Assembly (NCBI GenBank): GCA_039090855.1
Contig: CM076996.1
Span: 52,108,469 to 52,172,468, forward strand
Reading direction: 5' to 3'
From: Macrothele yani
Lineage: Eukaryota; Arthropoda; Arachnida; Araneae; Macrothelidae
Length of the DNA: 64,000 nucleotides
Notes under the pieces: generated by a model
Seen by the model: only the letters and a program-made list of their open reading frames with translations
Told to the model about the DNA's origin: nothing
Databases searched by the model: none
Part shown: piece by piece, positions 11,332-22,701 of the stretch
Layout: the number at the start of each line of letters is the position of its first letter
Numbering within the stretch: the first letter of the stretch is position 1
Made by a program: the position numbers and the translations under genes

Positions 11332-12848
11332 CATACCTGCCAACTTTTACGGATTATCCGTAAAATTTACGGATTTCTGCTTAATTTTACTGATTTGCGG
11401 ATAGAAGTCTTTTTTTTATGGATTTTTTAATATTTCGATTGCTCAATCGAAATGTTTCAATCTCTGCAACCATCCACTTAGATTTTCTACTATACCTTAC
11501 CAGCGCTGTGTTACGCGTTGATGTCATCTTTGATTCACCTGCTTTGTGACGTCGTCTGGTAGCTCTGTCTCCACGGGAGTACTCAAGTGACGTGCCGACC
11601 AGAGTTTTCCGAAAAGCATAATTACGCGTCTAGTATGCATCGAAGAGTGTGTTTACACGTTGAAATTTTACCAATGCGTAAAAATATGCATCAGGAATTT
11701 TTTTCCGACGCGTAAAAAGACTTATCAGGAATTTTTACCGTTGCGTAAAAGTATGTGTTGGTAAAAATACAGATACACATCGGCGCCTAAAAATATGGAT
11801 ACACATCTTGAATTTTTCTCGGCGCGTAAAACTATGCATCGAAGAATTTTACCAATTCGTAAAAATAGGCATCGGAACGGTATTTCATCTTTCAGAGATG
11901 GAAGTAAACGAAATTAAGGTTTTTTTTCATAATAGTAATTTCTTTTTCCTGTGTTGTTGCCTCTGTGCAGTATTGTTGTTATATATCATTTTATTCCATT
12001 AATATTTGTATTTCAGCTTGAAAATGGAGGAAAATTTTCCGAAAACGGAAATTCGGCGGTGAAAACATTTAGCTGTAATATTTAAGCATGAGAGTGCGAC
12101 GGCTTCAAGGAATTTCTCCTTTTCTGTCATGATTTGGGTTATCCTCGAGATCAATGCATAACTGAACAGAAATTTTGGGGCATTTAGTAGTGGTGGAGTA
12201 TATTTTCCGCCTGAAACTTTCTAAACTTTTAAAAAGAGGAAATTTCGTCTTTCAAAACTTCAAAAACGGAAGTTAGACGCAGTGAAAATTTCTCCCGTAA
12301 TCGTAATTTTGTTTTTCTCGTGATGTTTCCTCTGCCTAGTATTGTTGTTAAATATAATTTTATTTCATAAATATTTGTATTTAATGTATTTCAACTTGAA
12401 AATGGAGAGAAAATGTCCGGAAACGGAAATCGGACATAGCAAAGATTTCCCCGTAACTGTAATTTTTTCCCCCAACGATGATCAGAATATGTATCTTGTA
12501 TTCTTAAATATCCCCCCTAAAAAGTTTTGCTTTTCAGTTTGATAAATGGGGGGGGGTCCTGAAAACGAAAGTGATGAAGCTGAAATTTTTTTAAAAATTG
12601 ATGCATGGTAATTTTAGTTTAGTATTGAAACACCACAGGTTTGCAAAGCTAACATTGAACAAAATTAAGATTTTACTTTATGGTTTTTCAAATAATTATT
12701 TTAAACACAAATAATACTAGTTTAGTTATTGTGGCATATGCAGAGATTTTTACTGCTCATTTATTAATATAATTATGTATTGTTTTGTGGTAAATGGTGT
12801 TCGGGCATAAGTTTTACTGATGCACATTTTCCAAAGTTGGCAAGTATG
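11332..12848 (+). mobile_element. hAT-like element copy 1, 6-bp TSD GTATTG
   Basis: Ends are inverted repeats, CATACCTGCCAAC and GTTGGCAAGTATG, and the element is flanked by the 6-bp duplication GTATTG (11326-11331, 12849-12854). The first 70 bases carry repeated TACGGAT-type motifs. The interior is decayed and shares blocks with copy 2 (23276-24817), including a GATGCAT-containing remnant of the transposase C terminus near 12600. No usable frame remains. It inserted into the left arm of the long inverted-repeat element. Superfamily is inferred from the dimerisation-like domain retained in copies 2 and 4. Confidence 0.8.
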
Positions 12849-13878
12849 GTATTGTTTTCACCTGGTGCCCTACACTATATACAAGAGCTGTTGATTTACG
12901 TACACTTACATTTCTTTGTCTCCTCTTCCACTTAGGTTTTAAGCGACATGCTCCCATAATTCTTAGCCTGAAGAGTATAATTCTTAGCCTGAAGAGTACA
13001 GATACATTTATTTATGCAATTCAGAAAAATAAACGTTATGCAAATTACTAAAATGGTCCTTGGTGCTTGAACTAGTACTCGTGTACTATGTGCTCAGAGT
13101 TTCTGCCTAAGTGCTCTTATTACATTATAAAAACTTGAAGTTCACAAATAGCTTTGTTTTCACTAGTTTCCTTACTGTTTTACCTGCTGTCAGGGTAATA
13201 ACATTTAATAACTTTTTTGGTGTTAGCCCAGGGATCCATTCTGACAATGTATTACAGATAGCACTTGTTCTAAGCTTTAAAACAAGTGATATTAGATTTC
13301 TGTATCTTCCCTATCTCAGAAGATAGTCCTTGGTGTCAGCTCATTTGCATACACTGACCCCTTGTTTTTGTCATTTGGGTTCTCACTCATTTTCCTGCTC
13401 CATAAGTCCTTGGAACAAGTTGCTTCAATCTGCAGCATGCATTTGATGGTACATGCTGCCTTTGTATTAGTTTGTAGGGCACCAGCCCAAAACAATACCA
13501 GGTAGGAAAGTGAAAAGGTGACTCACCTTATTCTAAGTAATAACACCTCTTGCTGTAAAGAGGGCAACATGTTAATATGAGAAAAAAGAAGTACATGTAC
13601 AAAGGTATGGATGAAAGGCATCATCACACTATAATAGAGTGCAGATGCTTTCCTGTCGGTATATACAGTCAGATTTGAATTTGTATGTTGCCCCCTTGAC
13701 AATCTTGGCTGCGTTTCCGAGGTTACTGTTAGAAACAAAATTTGTGGATGAACCCCTAAGAGTCGTCAGGGAAAAAAGCTGCCAGTTCTGTCCACGGTCT
13801 ACGCTGTAAGACTTTACTGCATCTCCCGGTGGATTTCAAAGTTGCTTGTATTAGGACATCACCAAATATTTTTGGAAT

Positions 13879-14058
13879 TTGCTAAATTGTCCTAGTAAAC
13901 AAACAAACCAAAAGTGCTGTGTGGAAAGGGAGTTAATTAAAAAAGCAACAACAATCTAAATGGAGGTTCATGTTGCAGAAACATTTAGAATGATTTGGAA
14001 AATGTTTGTTACAGTTCTTTGTGTCTTGACATTAATACTGTATTGATTTAAATTTTAG
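13879..14058. other. Intron upstream of exon 14059-14222
   Basis: Sequence between the inverted-repeat element and the exon. It ends in the acceptor AAATTTTAG at 14050-14058. Confidence 0.5.
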
Positions 14059-14222
14059 CATGGCTGAAACAGACAGTGCTGATGCTGAAAGTGGTTTTGA
14101 AGAAGACAACTCTGAGGTTGGTGCAAGTGTTATAAAATTCATCTCACGATTTGTGGACAAAGTATGTACTGAGAGTGGTGTCACAGAGGATCACATCAAA
14201 GCATTGCATCAGATGATTCCTG
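14059..14222 (+). CDS. Host-gene exon (possible SBF1/2, MTMR5/13-type protein)
   Basis: An acceptor (TTTTAG, ending 14058) and donor (GTAAAG, from 14223) bound 164 nt of clean coding sequence. It reads [20 protein letters not shown] and then [20 protein letters not shown], ending in HQMIP plus the first base of a Gly codon (phase 1). The internal ATG at 14060 need not be the start; one base precedes it, so the exon is probably internal. Joining to 27539-27612 completes Gly and continues VVAMQMENLEAVHKESKRLP. This sequence resembles, from memory, the linker between the DENN region and the GRAM/phosphatase part of pseudophosphatases SBF1/2 (GEFs for Rab GTPases). That identity is a guess; that it is a real exon is well supported by splice sites, phase and composition. 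Confidence 0.7.
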
Positions 14223-14529
14223 GTAAAGCTTTAATACTTTGAAATAAACATGATGAAATGTTATATAACATTGTATATTATACATAACATGTGGGTAATA
14301 TACGTAATTGGTAAAGTTATGTGTTATTTAATTGGGCTCATAAGGTGATGAAAAATAATATACTAAACTGGTGACATAAAACATATAGCAAGACATATTT
14401 TAGAAAAAGTTTGATTATAAATGGGCATTATCCACTGAGCTGCAAAATGTGATCATTGTAAGAGTTCAGCAACATCCTTTAAAAGCTATGTTACATACTT
14501 GGTGCTAAGCTGTTCTCTGAGATCTAGAG

Positions 14530-14720
14530 GGATCATTCGTCCGTAAGGGGTCCGGGTTCGAATCCCGGTCAGGCATGGATGTTGTGTTTGTCTTACGGCA
14601 CTGGCTCTCTCCCTTCCCTGGAACCAGTGACCCTAAATTAGGGACGGGCGACTGCTTATAGCCCATTGAGTTGCTCACGGTGGTCGTTAAACCTCCAATC
14701 AAAAAAAAAAAAAAAAAAAA
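14530..14720 (+). mobile_element. tRNA-derived SINE with poly(A) tail and 10-bp TSD
   Basis: A tRNA-like 3' half with a pol III B box (GGGTTCGAATCCCGG at about 14553-14567) starts the element. A unique body and a 20-base A tail (14701-14720) follow. It is flanked by exact 10-bp duplications AGATCTAGAG (14520-14529 and 14721-14730). The A box and first half of the tRNA are missing, so the copy is 5'-truncated. It interrupts the 3' end of LINE A1, whose uninterrupted equivalent is seen in A2. Confidence 0.85.
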
Positions 14721-14730
14721 AGATCTAGAG

Positions 14731-15221
14731 GTTAGCTCCTCAAAGAAAGCTCTTCTACCAAATTAGAGTTAAAAACTGATGGTGTTAGCTTTTACTTCCT
14801 CTTCTAACCCTTTTTATAGCCAATTGAGGCTATAGGTTTCCCTCATCTCTTTCCAAATTTTCCTGTCTTGAGCTTGTCTATTCCACAGCTTTCCTACAGT
14901 TTTGTTTATAACATCCATCCATCTTCCTTCTGGTAGATTTTACTTACTGTTGCTATATCAAACATCCCCATTTACATCGACCTTCGCACACAACCTGAGC
15001 TTTGCTGACATCCATCACACGCCTCACACAAAACCTACTGTATCTCTTTCTCTTGCAACATTACTGAATCTGATTTCCTTTCCTGATCTGATTTTCTCCC
15101 ATGATTTCCTTTACTTTCTGGTACCTTTCTTTCCTGCCACTTGGGCTGAATAAATTATCTTAGTTTAGCACCTCATTGCTTATTCTTCCAACACAGCCAG
15201 ACCACCTCAGAGTATTTGTTT
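14731..15221 (-). pseudogene. LINE A1 C-terminal ORF2 segment
   Basis: Minus strand reads ILRWSGCVGRISNEVLN then FSPSGRKERYQKVKEIMGE. This is a degenerate version of the ILRWFGHIERMSDEVL and GRPRKSWEDQI sequence in copy A2. It belongs to the region after the RT thumb. The frame has stops. It is cut at 15221 by LINE C1, and the coding sequence resumes at 21287. Confidence 0.6.
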
Positions 15222-15234
15222 GCATCCTACTAAC

Positions 15235-15420
15235 CCTGCACGGGGATAACTGGTTTTCCAGTTATTTGGGGATCGGCGCCCCACGGCCGGAGCTGACCTT
15301 GTGACGGATCATTTTGTCATTTCGTCTTGAACGATTACATCACCGAAGGGACAGCTGTTCATCCAGCTGCTGGGGGATGGCGTCCCCACGGCCCGAGCCA
15401 ACATGTACTATATGTGATGA
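15235..15420 (+). promoter_or_regulatory. Structured 5' UTR module of LINE C1
   Basis: Within 12 bases of the element's 5' end is a perfect hairpin, ATAACTGG-TTTT-CCAGTTAT (15246-15265). It is followed by GGGG and a GGCGCCCCACGGCC block. About 105 bp on, a second module repeats the plan: an AGCTG-containing hairpin, GGGGGATGGCG, then TCCCCACGGCCCGAGC. LINE C2 keeps both. Such conserved structure at a LINE 5' end could be a self-cleaving ribozyme, promoter or IRES; which is unknown. Confidence 0.5.
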
Positions 15421-16036
15421 TTTTCACATGTTTTATGTTTTTTGTTTTTTCACTTGACATGAACCCGCCTGAGTTGTAGGTTGCTGAGGTTGTGATTATG
15501 CGCCAGCTCAGGATTTTAGTTTCTCATTTTCTTTCCTGTCTTCTCCATTTCATGTTCCTTTCTTTGTTTTTCCGAGCTGGTTAGCTAGACCTACCTGCAT
15601 GTTTGCCGTGTGCGGTGACCCGTAAGGTGGAAAACGGGATGCTGGAGGCTGAGGTTTCTGGTGGCCTGGGTGGTGTTGTCGCCAGTTGCCAACACTCCTC
15701 TTTGCCCACTGCTTCACCCTAAGCGGGCGGCTGGGAACTAACCCACACCTAGTCAATGAGGTCTGTGGCCGAGTGGAGCCCAGACCTCTAACGGCTTGTC
15801 GTTTCGCACGACAGGGTGAGTCTGGGGATAGGGTGGGCATGCCAAAGGGATGTTCCCCAGGCATGGGAAAGTCTGGGTGCACGCCAAGCGCATGTCTGCC
15901 CTATCAACTTGCTATATCCGCTTGCTATCCCTAGAGCCGTGTCCTGCGTCCACTTGGGCTTGCGGACCTCCGGCTCTCCCTCGTTGGGCTCGATTGTGGG
16001 TGGGAAAGTCGGCGGACGAATTATTAAAATTTTTTC

Positions 16037-17273
16037 ATGGATGAAAACAAAATTTCCCAAGAACCAAAAAGCAAAAGAGGTATGGAGGAAGGCTCATCCC
16101 CTTCTGCAAAAAAACATGTCCCTGATTGTTCAAATGCTCGTTTCTTTTTTGTGCACTCATTGGACCCTTCAAAGCCTTTGAGTGCCAAAAGTCCATTTTG
16201 GATAAATAAAGTACTTCAATCCATCGCAAGCTCTCCTAAGAGCGTAAAGGAGCTCCAATCTGGAGATCTTCTTGTAGAGATGTCCACTGTGGCCTACAGT
16301 ACCACACTTATAAACACCACCACGCTGCTTGAGACTCCGGTAAAAATAACACCTCATGGATACCTAAATTCATCTCGAGGTGTAGTCTCCTCTCAGGACC
16401 TTGTTGAGTGTACTGAGGAAGAACTACTTGAAGAACTGAGGAGTCGACACGTTACGGGTGTGCAGCGTATACTCTTCAGGCGGAATGGGCAGCCCGTCCC
16501 ATCCCGCAACATCATTTTTACTTTCGACAGTCCTTCCCTGCCTATGTCCATCAAGGCAGGGTATCTTCACCTAGAGGTACGTCCGTACATCCTTAACCCT
16601 TTGAGATGTTTTAGGTGCCAGTCTTATGGCCATTCTCAGCAGTCGTGCAGGAGCAATCCTAGGTGTGCACGCTGTGGTGCCACAGAACATCTTTTACAGG
16701 AATGTGTGGCCGAGGCTGAGTTTTGTGTGAACTGCAAGGGTTCACACGCAGCATCAGCCAAAGATTGTCCCAAGTGGAAGGAAGAAAAAGAAATTCAAAG
16801 GCTAAATAAAGACCATGGAGAATATTTCCTATCCTGAGGCCAGAAGGAGAGTGGTTCCTGCTTCTTCTGATCGGCACTCATATGCATCAGTGGTGGTTGC
16901 CAAATCTACAATCGGCATTCAAACAGACATTCAGATCCCTACTAAATGTCCGTACAAGCTGGACGATATCATCGCAGCCGGACTGGAGGCACTCCAGTCT
17001 CGAGCTAGGGGTCTGAAAGCGCCACCCACCACTTCGCCGATGCAGACTCATTCCACCACCAGCAAGGAAACTCAGTCCACTTCTTCTTCAAAGAAAACCA
17101 AAGCCCAGGATAACAAGAACGTTTCTTCTCAAAAATCTCAGCAAACAACTCAACGCCAAGCGCCTTCCGTTAAAACACTTGGGACAAAGCATGCTCCCAT
17201 CTTGGCCCCTGGTCACACGCCTCCAGATCTGGGGGAACCCCCATCAGGGGTGATGGAGCCTGACTTCGTTTGA
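16037..17273 (+). pseudogene. LINE C1 ORF1, gag-like zinc-knuckle protein
   Basis: Starts at ATG 16037 (MDENKISQEPKSKRG). A central region with PHGYLNSSRGVV precedes the knuckles, as in I/Jockey-type ORF1 proteins. Three CCHC-type zinc knuckles follow: CFRCQSYGHSQQSC, CARCGATEHLLQEC and CVNCKGSHAASAKDC (about 16610-16770). These bind element RNA in the ribonucleoprotein. A frameshift near 16815 moves the frame to one reading ISYPEARRRVVPASSDRHSY and a Ser/Thr/Lys-rich tail ending at TGA 17271-17273. ORF2 starts 17 bases later. The intact arrangement would be about 410 residues. LINE C2 carries the same protein with a frameshift elsewhere, near 29200. Confidence 0.85.
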
Positions 17274-17290
17274 TCATTTTCATTTCACTT

Positions 17291-20200
17291 ATGACCATGG
17301 CTTTAATCATTCAGTGGAACTGCCGAGGTTTTCGGACGAGTTTTGATGAAGTGAAACATCTGCTATCATTTTACTCTCTGGTGTGCCTTTGTCTACAGGA
17401 GACAAAGCTTAAACCATCAGACCTGCTTTCAGCTCGAGGCTAGAGTGCGTATCGGACAGATAATGCATCGGGAGACATCGCCTGTGGGGGAGTCGCTATT
17501 CTTGTCCCTCACAGTGTTCCGGTGTCTTCCGTTGCGATATCCACAACTTTGCAGGCCGTGGCGGTGCGTATATCTGTCCCTGGGCCTCTTACTGTCTGCA
17601 GTGTCTATCTGCCGCCGAACGAGAACGTGAGCGTCTCTTTTCTGGAGAGATTGGTTGATCAGCTGCCTTCACCCTTTCTTCTTTTGGGTGACTTCAATGC
17701 CCATCATCATTTGTGGGGTAGTGTCAGCATTAGCACGAGAGGTCGTCGCATAGTCTCTCTTCTGTCCTCGGCCTCTCTGTGCCTTTTTAACACCGGTGCT
17801 GACACGTACTTCCATGAGCTGACAAGATCCTTCAGTGCGATCGATTTGACCTGGGGGTCACCATCGTTTATTGCTGATTGGTCGTGGACGGTGTGTAATG
17901 ACCTCCACGGGAGCAACCATTTTCCGATTATGCTCTCGCATCATGCGAACATGCTATCTTCTGCCTCCCACCCTCCTCGGTGGAGGATGGAGCGTGCGAG
18001 ATGGGAGGTCTTCACACCGTCAGCATTGATATCTTCTACAATGGTGACCCAGGAGTCAATCGACGCAGCGGTTCTTGAAGTTACAAATTGTATTTTTCAG
18101 GCAGCTGATCTTTCTATACCAAAAACATCTACAACACTCTCCAGAAGTCTGAAGCCTTGGTGGAACTCTGAATGCGCAGCGGCTAAGAGAGCTCAACATA
18201 AGGCCTGGTCTATGTTTCGGCGTTATCCAACCGATGCTAATCTCGTTACATTCAAACGAGCAAAATCCTGTGCTCGGTTGGTGCGTCGATGTAGCAAAAG
18301 GGAGTCTTGGATCCAGTATGTGTTATCTCTCACTTCACGTGCCAGTTCGAAAAGTGTGTGGGACAAGATTCGTAAGATCCGAGGTAACTACAGCTCTCTC
18401 CAGATCTCCATTCTCGAGAGTAACGGCTGCACATATGCTGGAGTCGGGGAGATTGCTGATTGTTTGGGGGAGGCGTTTGCCTTCGTGTCGAGTGACCTGG
18501 CATATCCTACTTCTTTTCAAAGAATAAAATCCACTGCGGAACGCCAGAGAATCTCCTTTGCGCCTTTTCTCGACACGGGATATAACTCCGTCTTCAGCAT
18601 GGTTGAACTCAGGGTGGCTCTGCATTGGTCCGGCGCTACATCTGTCGGTCCCGATGGAATCCACTATGACATGCTCCGTCATCTATCGCAGTCGTCTCTT
18701 GAGAATCCCTTAATCTTGTATAATCATATTTGGTCGGAGCACAGTTTCCCGGAATCTTGGCGAAAAGCTTTTGTTCTGCCTTTTCTCAAACCTGGCAAGG
18801 ATCCCAAGTCTCCCTCTAGTTATCGTCCAATTGCTCTCACTAGCTGTCTGTGTAAAGTTCTTGAATGCATGGTTAATTCCCGGTTAATTCATTTTTTAGA
18901 ATATCATCAAGTACTTTCACCATCACAAAGCGGCTTTCGCCGTCATCGTTCACCGCACGATCATCTCCTGCACCTTGAGACATCTGTGCGCGAGGCGTTT
19001 GTGCGTAGGCAGCACCTGGTTTCTGTATTTTTTTATATTGAAAAAGCTTATGATCGAGCGTGGCGGCCCGGTATTATCCGTGACCTCCACGCATGTGGAT
19101 TGCGAGGAAATCTTCCGACTTTCATCGTTAATTTTCTTCGCAATCGGGTGTTCCAGGTGCGCCTGGGTACGACGCTTTCGGCACCGTTCCATCAAGAACA
19201 AGGTGTTCCTCAAGGTTGCATTTTATCTGTCACATTGTTCATCCTTCGCATTAATTGTCTCTTCACAAATCTTCCTCCTTCGGTTTCGGCTACTGTTTAT
19301 GTTGATGATTTACACATTTTCAGCTCGTCATCAAGCATGAATTTTATTGAAAGGCAGTTGCAGTCTGCGATTAACCAGATCTTTAAAGCGGCGAATAGCA
19401 ATGGTTTCGTTCTTTCTCCCTACAAGACAGTGTGTGTCCATTTCTGCCGGAGGCGCGGCCTCCATCCTGACCCAGAGCTGTTTTTAGACCGTAGAGTCAT
19501 ACCAGTTTTGCCGGAGACCAAGTTCCTTGGACTGACCGTCGACCGTGCGCTTACGTTCCGTGCGCACGTTCGGCTGCTCAAGATTTCCTGTCTGCGGGCT
19601 CTATCTATTCTTAAGATCCTTTCGAGAGTCTCGTGGGGCGCAGACAGGATGTCTTTAATTCGCATTTACCATTCCTTAATACGGTCGAAACTGGATTATG
19701 GTTGTATCGTGTATGGCTCTGCTCATCGTTCCGTTCTCCGGCCTTTGGACACTATTCACCATCAAGCACTGCGTCTTTGTTCGGGAGCATTTCGAACATC
19801 TCCAATTCCCAGCCTTTACGCTGACGCGAACGGACCATCGCTTGAATTACACCGTCTGCAGCTGTCTATTCAATTCTATCTGAAACTTAGATCTCTTCCA
19901 GACCATCCTTTATACGATGCAGTTTTTCATCCCCAGCATGCTCGTTTATTCGGGAACCGGCCCTCGTGCTTTTCAACCTTCAGTCTTTGTATGGCGGCCG
20001 TAGCCCGTGATGTAGGGCTCGACTTGTCACTTGTTGGAGAGACCAGGGGCTTTGGGATCCTCCATGGCACCCACTTGGTGTCATGGTTGATACCACCTTT
20101 ACATCTTTCGATAAATCCTCAACCCCTGCGTCAGTGTACCAGCAGCTCTTCGCTGGGCACCGTGACCTCAATTCTGACTACACTCCCATTTTTACTGATG

Positions 20201-21009
20201 GCTCCAAGATGCATGGAGTTGTTGGATCCGCGGCTGTCTGCGTTGATGACGCTTCAGTAGCGCGGATCCCAGCTGAGGCCACAGTGTTTTCGGCGGAGAT
20301 GCATGCTGTGTATCTCGCCCTTCTCCATGTTCAGTCGAGTTCTCATCATTGTGCTATGGTCTATACGGATTCTTTAAGTGTCTTGCAGTCCTTATCATCT
20401 GCGGATTGCCGTGACCATCCTTTTCTCTTGAATGTGAGACAGGTGCTTCGTCGTTTGCTCGAGGCCGGTTTTCAAGTTCAGTTTTGCTGGATTCCTGGAC
20501 ATGTTGGAATCTCGGGTAACGAGTGTGCTGATGCGGCTGCTAGATCTGCTTCCTCTTTGGTCGTCACACCCTTGCCACTGTTTCACCGGGATTTCCGCTT
20601 TATTGTTCGCGACTATATCAAGTGAACGTGGCAGGGTCTGTGGGACCAACAAGTGGAAAACAAGCTGCATCGTATTAAACCTAATCTTGAAGTCTGGAAA
20701 ACCTCATATCGTCGGAACCGTAGGGAGAAAGTGGTGCTTGCGCGTCTCCGTTTTGGGCATTGTCGTTTCACTCAGCGCTTTTTGCTGTGTGGCGACACTG
20801 CGCCGATGTGTGAGACGTGCAATTGCCGACTCACCGTCACTCGTCTTCGGTGTACTTGTGTTCGTTTTCGTGATGTACGTTTTCATTTCTTTCATTCTCA
20901 TTTGTTGAATGAGGACGCCGCTACATTGCAGCGGCTGCTAAATGACCAATGCAATACTGTTGCTGTTTTTTCATTTTTTAAACAAATAGACTATTTTAAA
21001 TGTATCTAG
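17291..21009 (+). pseudogene. LINE C1 ORF2: endonuclease, reverse transcriptase, RNase H
   Basis: ATG 17291 begins MTMALIIQWNCRGF, the endonuclease N terminus. LQETKL follows, with an in-frame TAG at 17441-17443. GDFNAHHHLWGS is near 17690, and the SDH motif is changed to SNHF. RT motifs include SYRPIALTSC, SGFRRHRS, QGVPQGC and YVDD (about 19298-19309). Motif A reads FFYIEKAYD where C2 has FFDMEKAYD, so the catalytic Asp is Tyr (codon 19034-19036). A frameshift near 20050-20090 precedes RNase H: FTDGSKMHG, AEMHAVYLAL, YTDSLSVL and GNECADAAAR hold the four acidic residues. TGA at 20623-20625 then separates a C-terminal zinc-finger-like part, CGDTAPMCETCNCRL. Expected intact length is about 1,230 residues. 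Confidence 0.9.
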
Positions 21010-21286
21010 ATTTTAGCCCTATCATCATCCTCATTTCTCAGTTTTACTGAATCAGCTAGATTTTAATCTTTGTATCATGTTTTTAATACTGTTTGTTTCA
21101 TTTTCTTTTTTAGCCCCTCCATCGTTCTCATTCTTCAGTTTTAATTTGATCAGCCATATTTTAAGCTTCATAGTATGTTTTTAATACTGTTTGTTTGTCT
21201 GTCTTATGTCTGACGCTCTTTGGCCAAACATGGCCCTTGCGCTATAAAAATCAAACAACCAACCAACCAACCAGCATCCTACTAAC

Positions 21287-21889
21287 AACATGTTGTTTCA
21301 CATTATTCGTCTGCAATATATCATTCCTCAGATGATCACAACGTGTCTTGCCATGATCCACAGTAAATAAGCATTGCATCTCTCCAGCATACAAATGACT
21401 CCTATGTCTCTTCTGCAGTACCCAGGTTTCGCTATAAATCAGAGTAGGAAAAATTACACTTTCATACACAGCCATTGAGGACTTTTTTTTGAGAACCCAT
21501 CAGTTCTGTAAAATCCTCGTAAGGCAGCATTGACTTTAAATGTTGAATTCACTCTGACTAATGTCATCATTTGGTCTGTTTTCTTTGTCAAACATGCTTC
21601 TGAATTATATAAATTCATTCATCTGGCCTATATCTGTACCATGTAGTGCAATCTTGCGTTCAGTACTAACAGTTCCTCGCTCAATAAATATAGCTTTGGT
21701 TTTTTCCCTTATTTGTACTCACTTTGAATTTCATACAAACTTTATATATCCAGGACAAGCTCTGCAATTCATTTTTGCTCTCTGCTAAGGGACATTGTCA
21801 TCAGCATACAGCAACTTGTACACATGGGAATTGCCAAGACATAAACCAGTACTGTCTATTTTTGCATCATGCACACAAGCTTCCATAAA
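21287..21889 (-). pseudogene. LINE A1 RT segment with YADD motif
   Basis: Minus strand includes YADDNVP near 21808-21788, the catalytic YxDD box of reverse transcriptase. Further 3' it reads VYESVIFPTLIYSETWVLQK (about 21470-21410), the post-RT region shared with copy A2. Stops interrupt the frame. It is bounded by LINE C1 at 21286 and the Tigger-like element at 21892. Confidence 0.7.
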
Positions 21890-21891
21890 TA

Positions 21892-22699
21892 CTGTAAAAC
21901 CACTAAAATCTGGCATTGACGGGACTGGACGAGTGCTGGATTTATGAAAATTCTGGATTTCTGAAGCTATCCCAAAATTACGTAACGGGCGTTAACAGCA
22001 CGTAACAGATCACTTTAACGAAATTTTGCGCGTCTATGCCTTATAAATATGCAGGGGTCGCGTTGCCGATCGTGTTCTTCGCAATTGGCGAAAAAAAAAA
22101 ACGTTTTGGGGAAAATATTGGCGATTACCTTTCTGTGCAATTTATTATAAAAAACTGTCAAAAAAATTTAATTTGGGGAATGGTGAGGCAAAATCTTGAA
22201 AAAGCCAAAGCAACCGCTACTGCTGTGTGATGTATTGATACAATGCGAAAACCCTATGTGAATTTTTGCATCAATGTTACGGTTTTTCGACTGATGAAAC
22301 TACGATGGCGATTACCGCAATGCATCATGAAGGCGCTGATGTAGATGACATTACACGATCGAATTCACATACTGTCACTAGCAAGCACAGACCATCATCA
22401 CACGTACGACATGCATTTCAAACAAACACGCCGATTCGTCGCGTCATTGGTCCGTGTCACTTCAGCGCGGCCCAGTGAGATGACGAATTTGAGAAACCTC
22501 CCAATGTTACACGTAGGCGACTATCGGCAATTCGCACGCTGAAATCGGAAGACCTCGCGATGTGTTGTTGAGACGGTACATTGGGAGATTTCCATGGTTA
22601 TTGGCGAAAATCGTATGTTCTCATGAAAACGAAATCAGAAAAATACCAGATTTCTGAAGTTGCCGGTTTTCTGGATGCTGGATTTTCGAGACTTTACTG
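21892..22699. mobile_element. pogo/Tigger-like non-autonomous element
   Basis: 808 bp flanked by TA (21890-21891, 22700-22701). The ends are imperfect inverted repeats: CTGTAAAACCACTAAAATC on the left, and CAGTAAAGTCTCGAAAATC as the inverted right end. The CAGT-type start with TA duplication is typical of pogo/Tigger. The interior has only short frames (longest 64-70 codons) without a recognisable transposase. It interrupts the RT region of LINE A1. Confidence 0.65.
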
Positions 22700-22701
22700 T
22701 A

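Larger units (their letters stand above)
5371..13878. mobile_element. Long inverted-repeat (foldback-like) element, interrupted twice
   Basis: Two arms of about 400 bp are inverted copies of each other at roughly 75-80% by eye. The left arm is in three pieces (5371-5467, 11032-11331, 12849-12885) because two later transposons split it. The right arm is 13476-13878. The arms share, in inverted orientation, GTCCTAATACAAGC, GAAATCCACC, GGCAGCTTTTTT-like and CTGGTGCCCTAC blocks in matching order. Removing the inserts leaves about 1.4 kb with a roughly 590-bp centre (12886-13475) that holds no recognised gene. No target duplication was found at the outer ends. It may be a non-autonomous TIR element or an inverted duplication of host DNA. 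Confidence 0.6.
15235..21273 (+). mobile_element. LINE family C, full-length copy C1 (I-superfamily-like)
   Basis: The 6039-bp element is bounded by an exact 13-bp target duplication, GCATCCTACTAAC (15222-15234 and 21274-21286). Order: structured 5' UTR (15235-about 16030), gag-like ORF1 (16037-17273), ORF2 with endonuclease, RT and RNase H (17291-about 21009), 3' UTR, and a tail of AACC repeats instead of poly(A). RNase H in ORF2 places it near the I/LOA/Nimb group rather than Jockey. It is inactive: a TAG in the endonuclease, a frameshift before RNase H, a TGA after it, an ORF1 frameshift, and loss of an RT catalytic Asp. Confidence 0.9.

Noticed and set aside
14553..14600. Possible tRNA gene (GGGTTCGAATCCCGG)
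   Set aside because: Only the T-arm half is present, followed by a SINE body and poly(A) between target duplications.
15550..16181. Several overlapping 80-120-codon frames on both strands
   Set aside because: They lie in the GC-richer 5' UTR of LINE C1; C2 does not keep them open, so they are not genes.
18335..18682. 115-codon minus-strand frame within LINE C1
   Set aside because: Antisense of the ORF2 RT region.
16037..21009. Retroviral or LTR-retrotransposon origin for gag/RT/RNase H
   Set aside because: No LTRs, protease or integrase; AP-endonuclease, target duplication and AACC tail show a non-LTR element.
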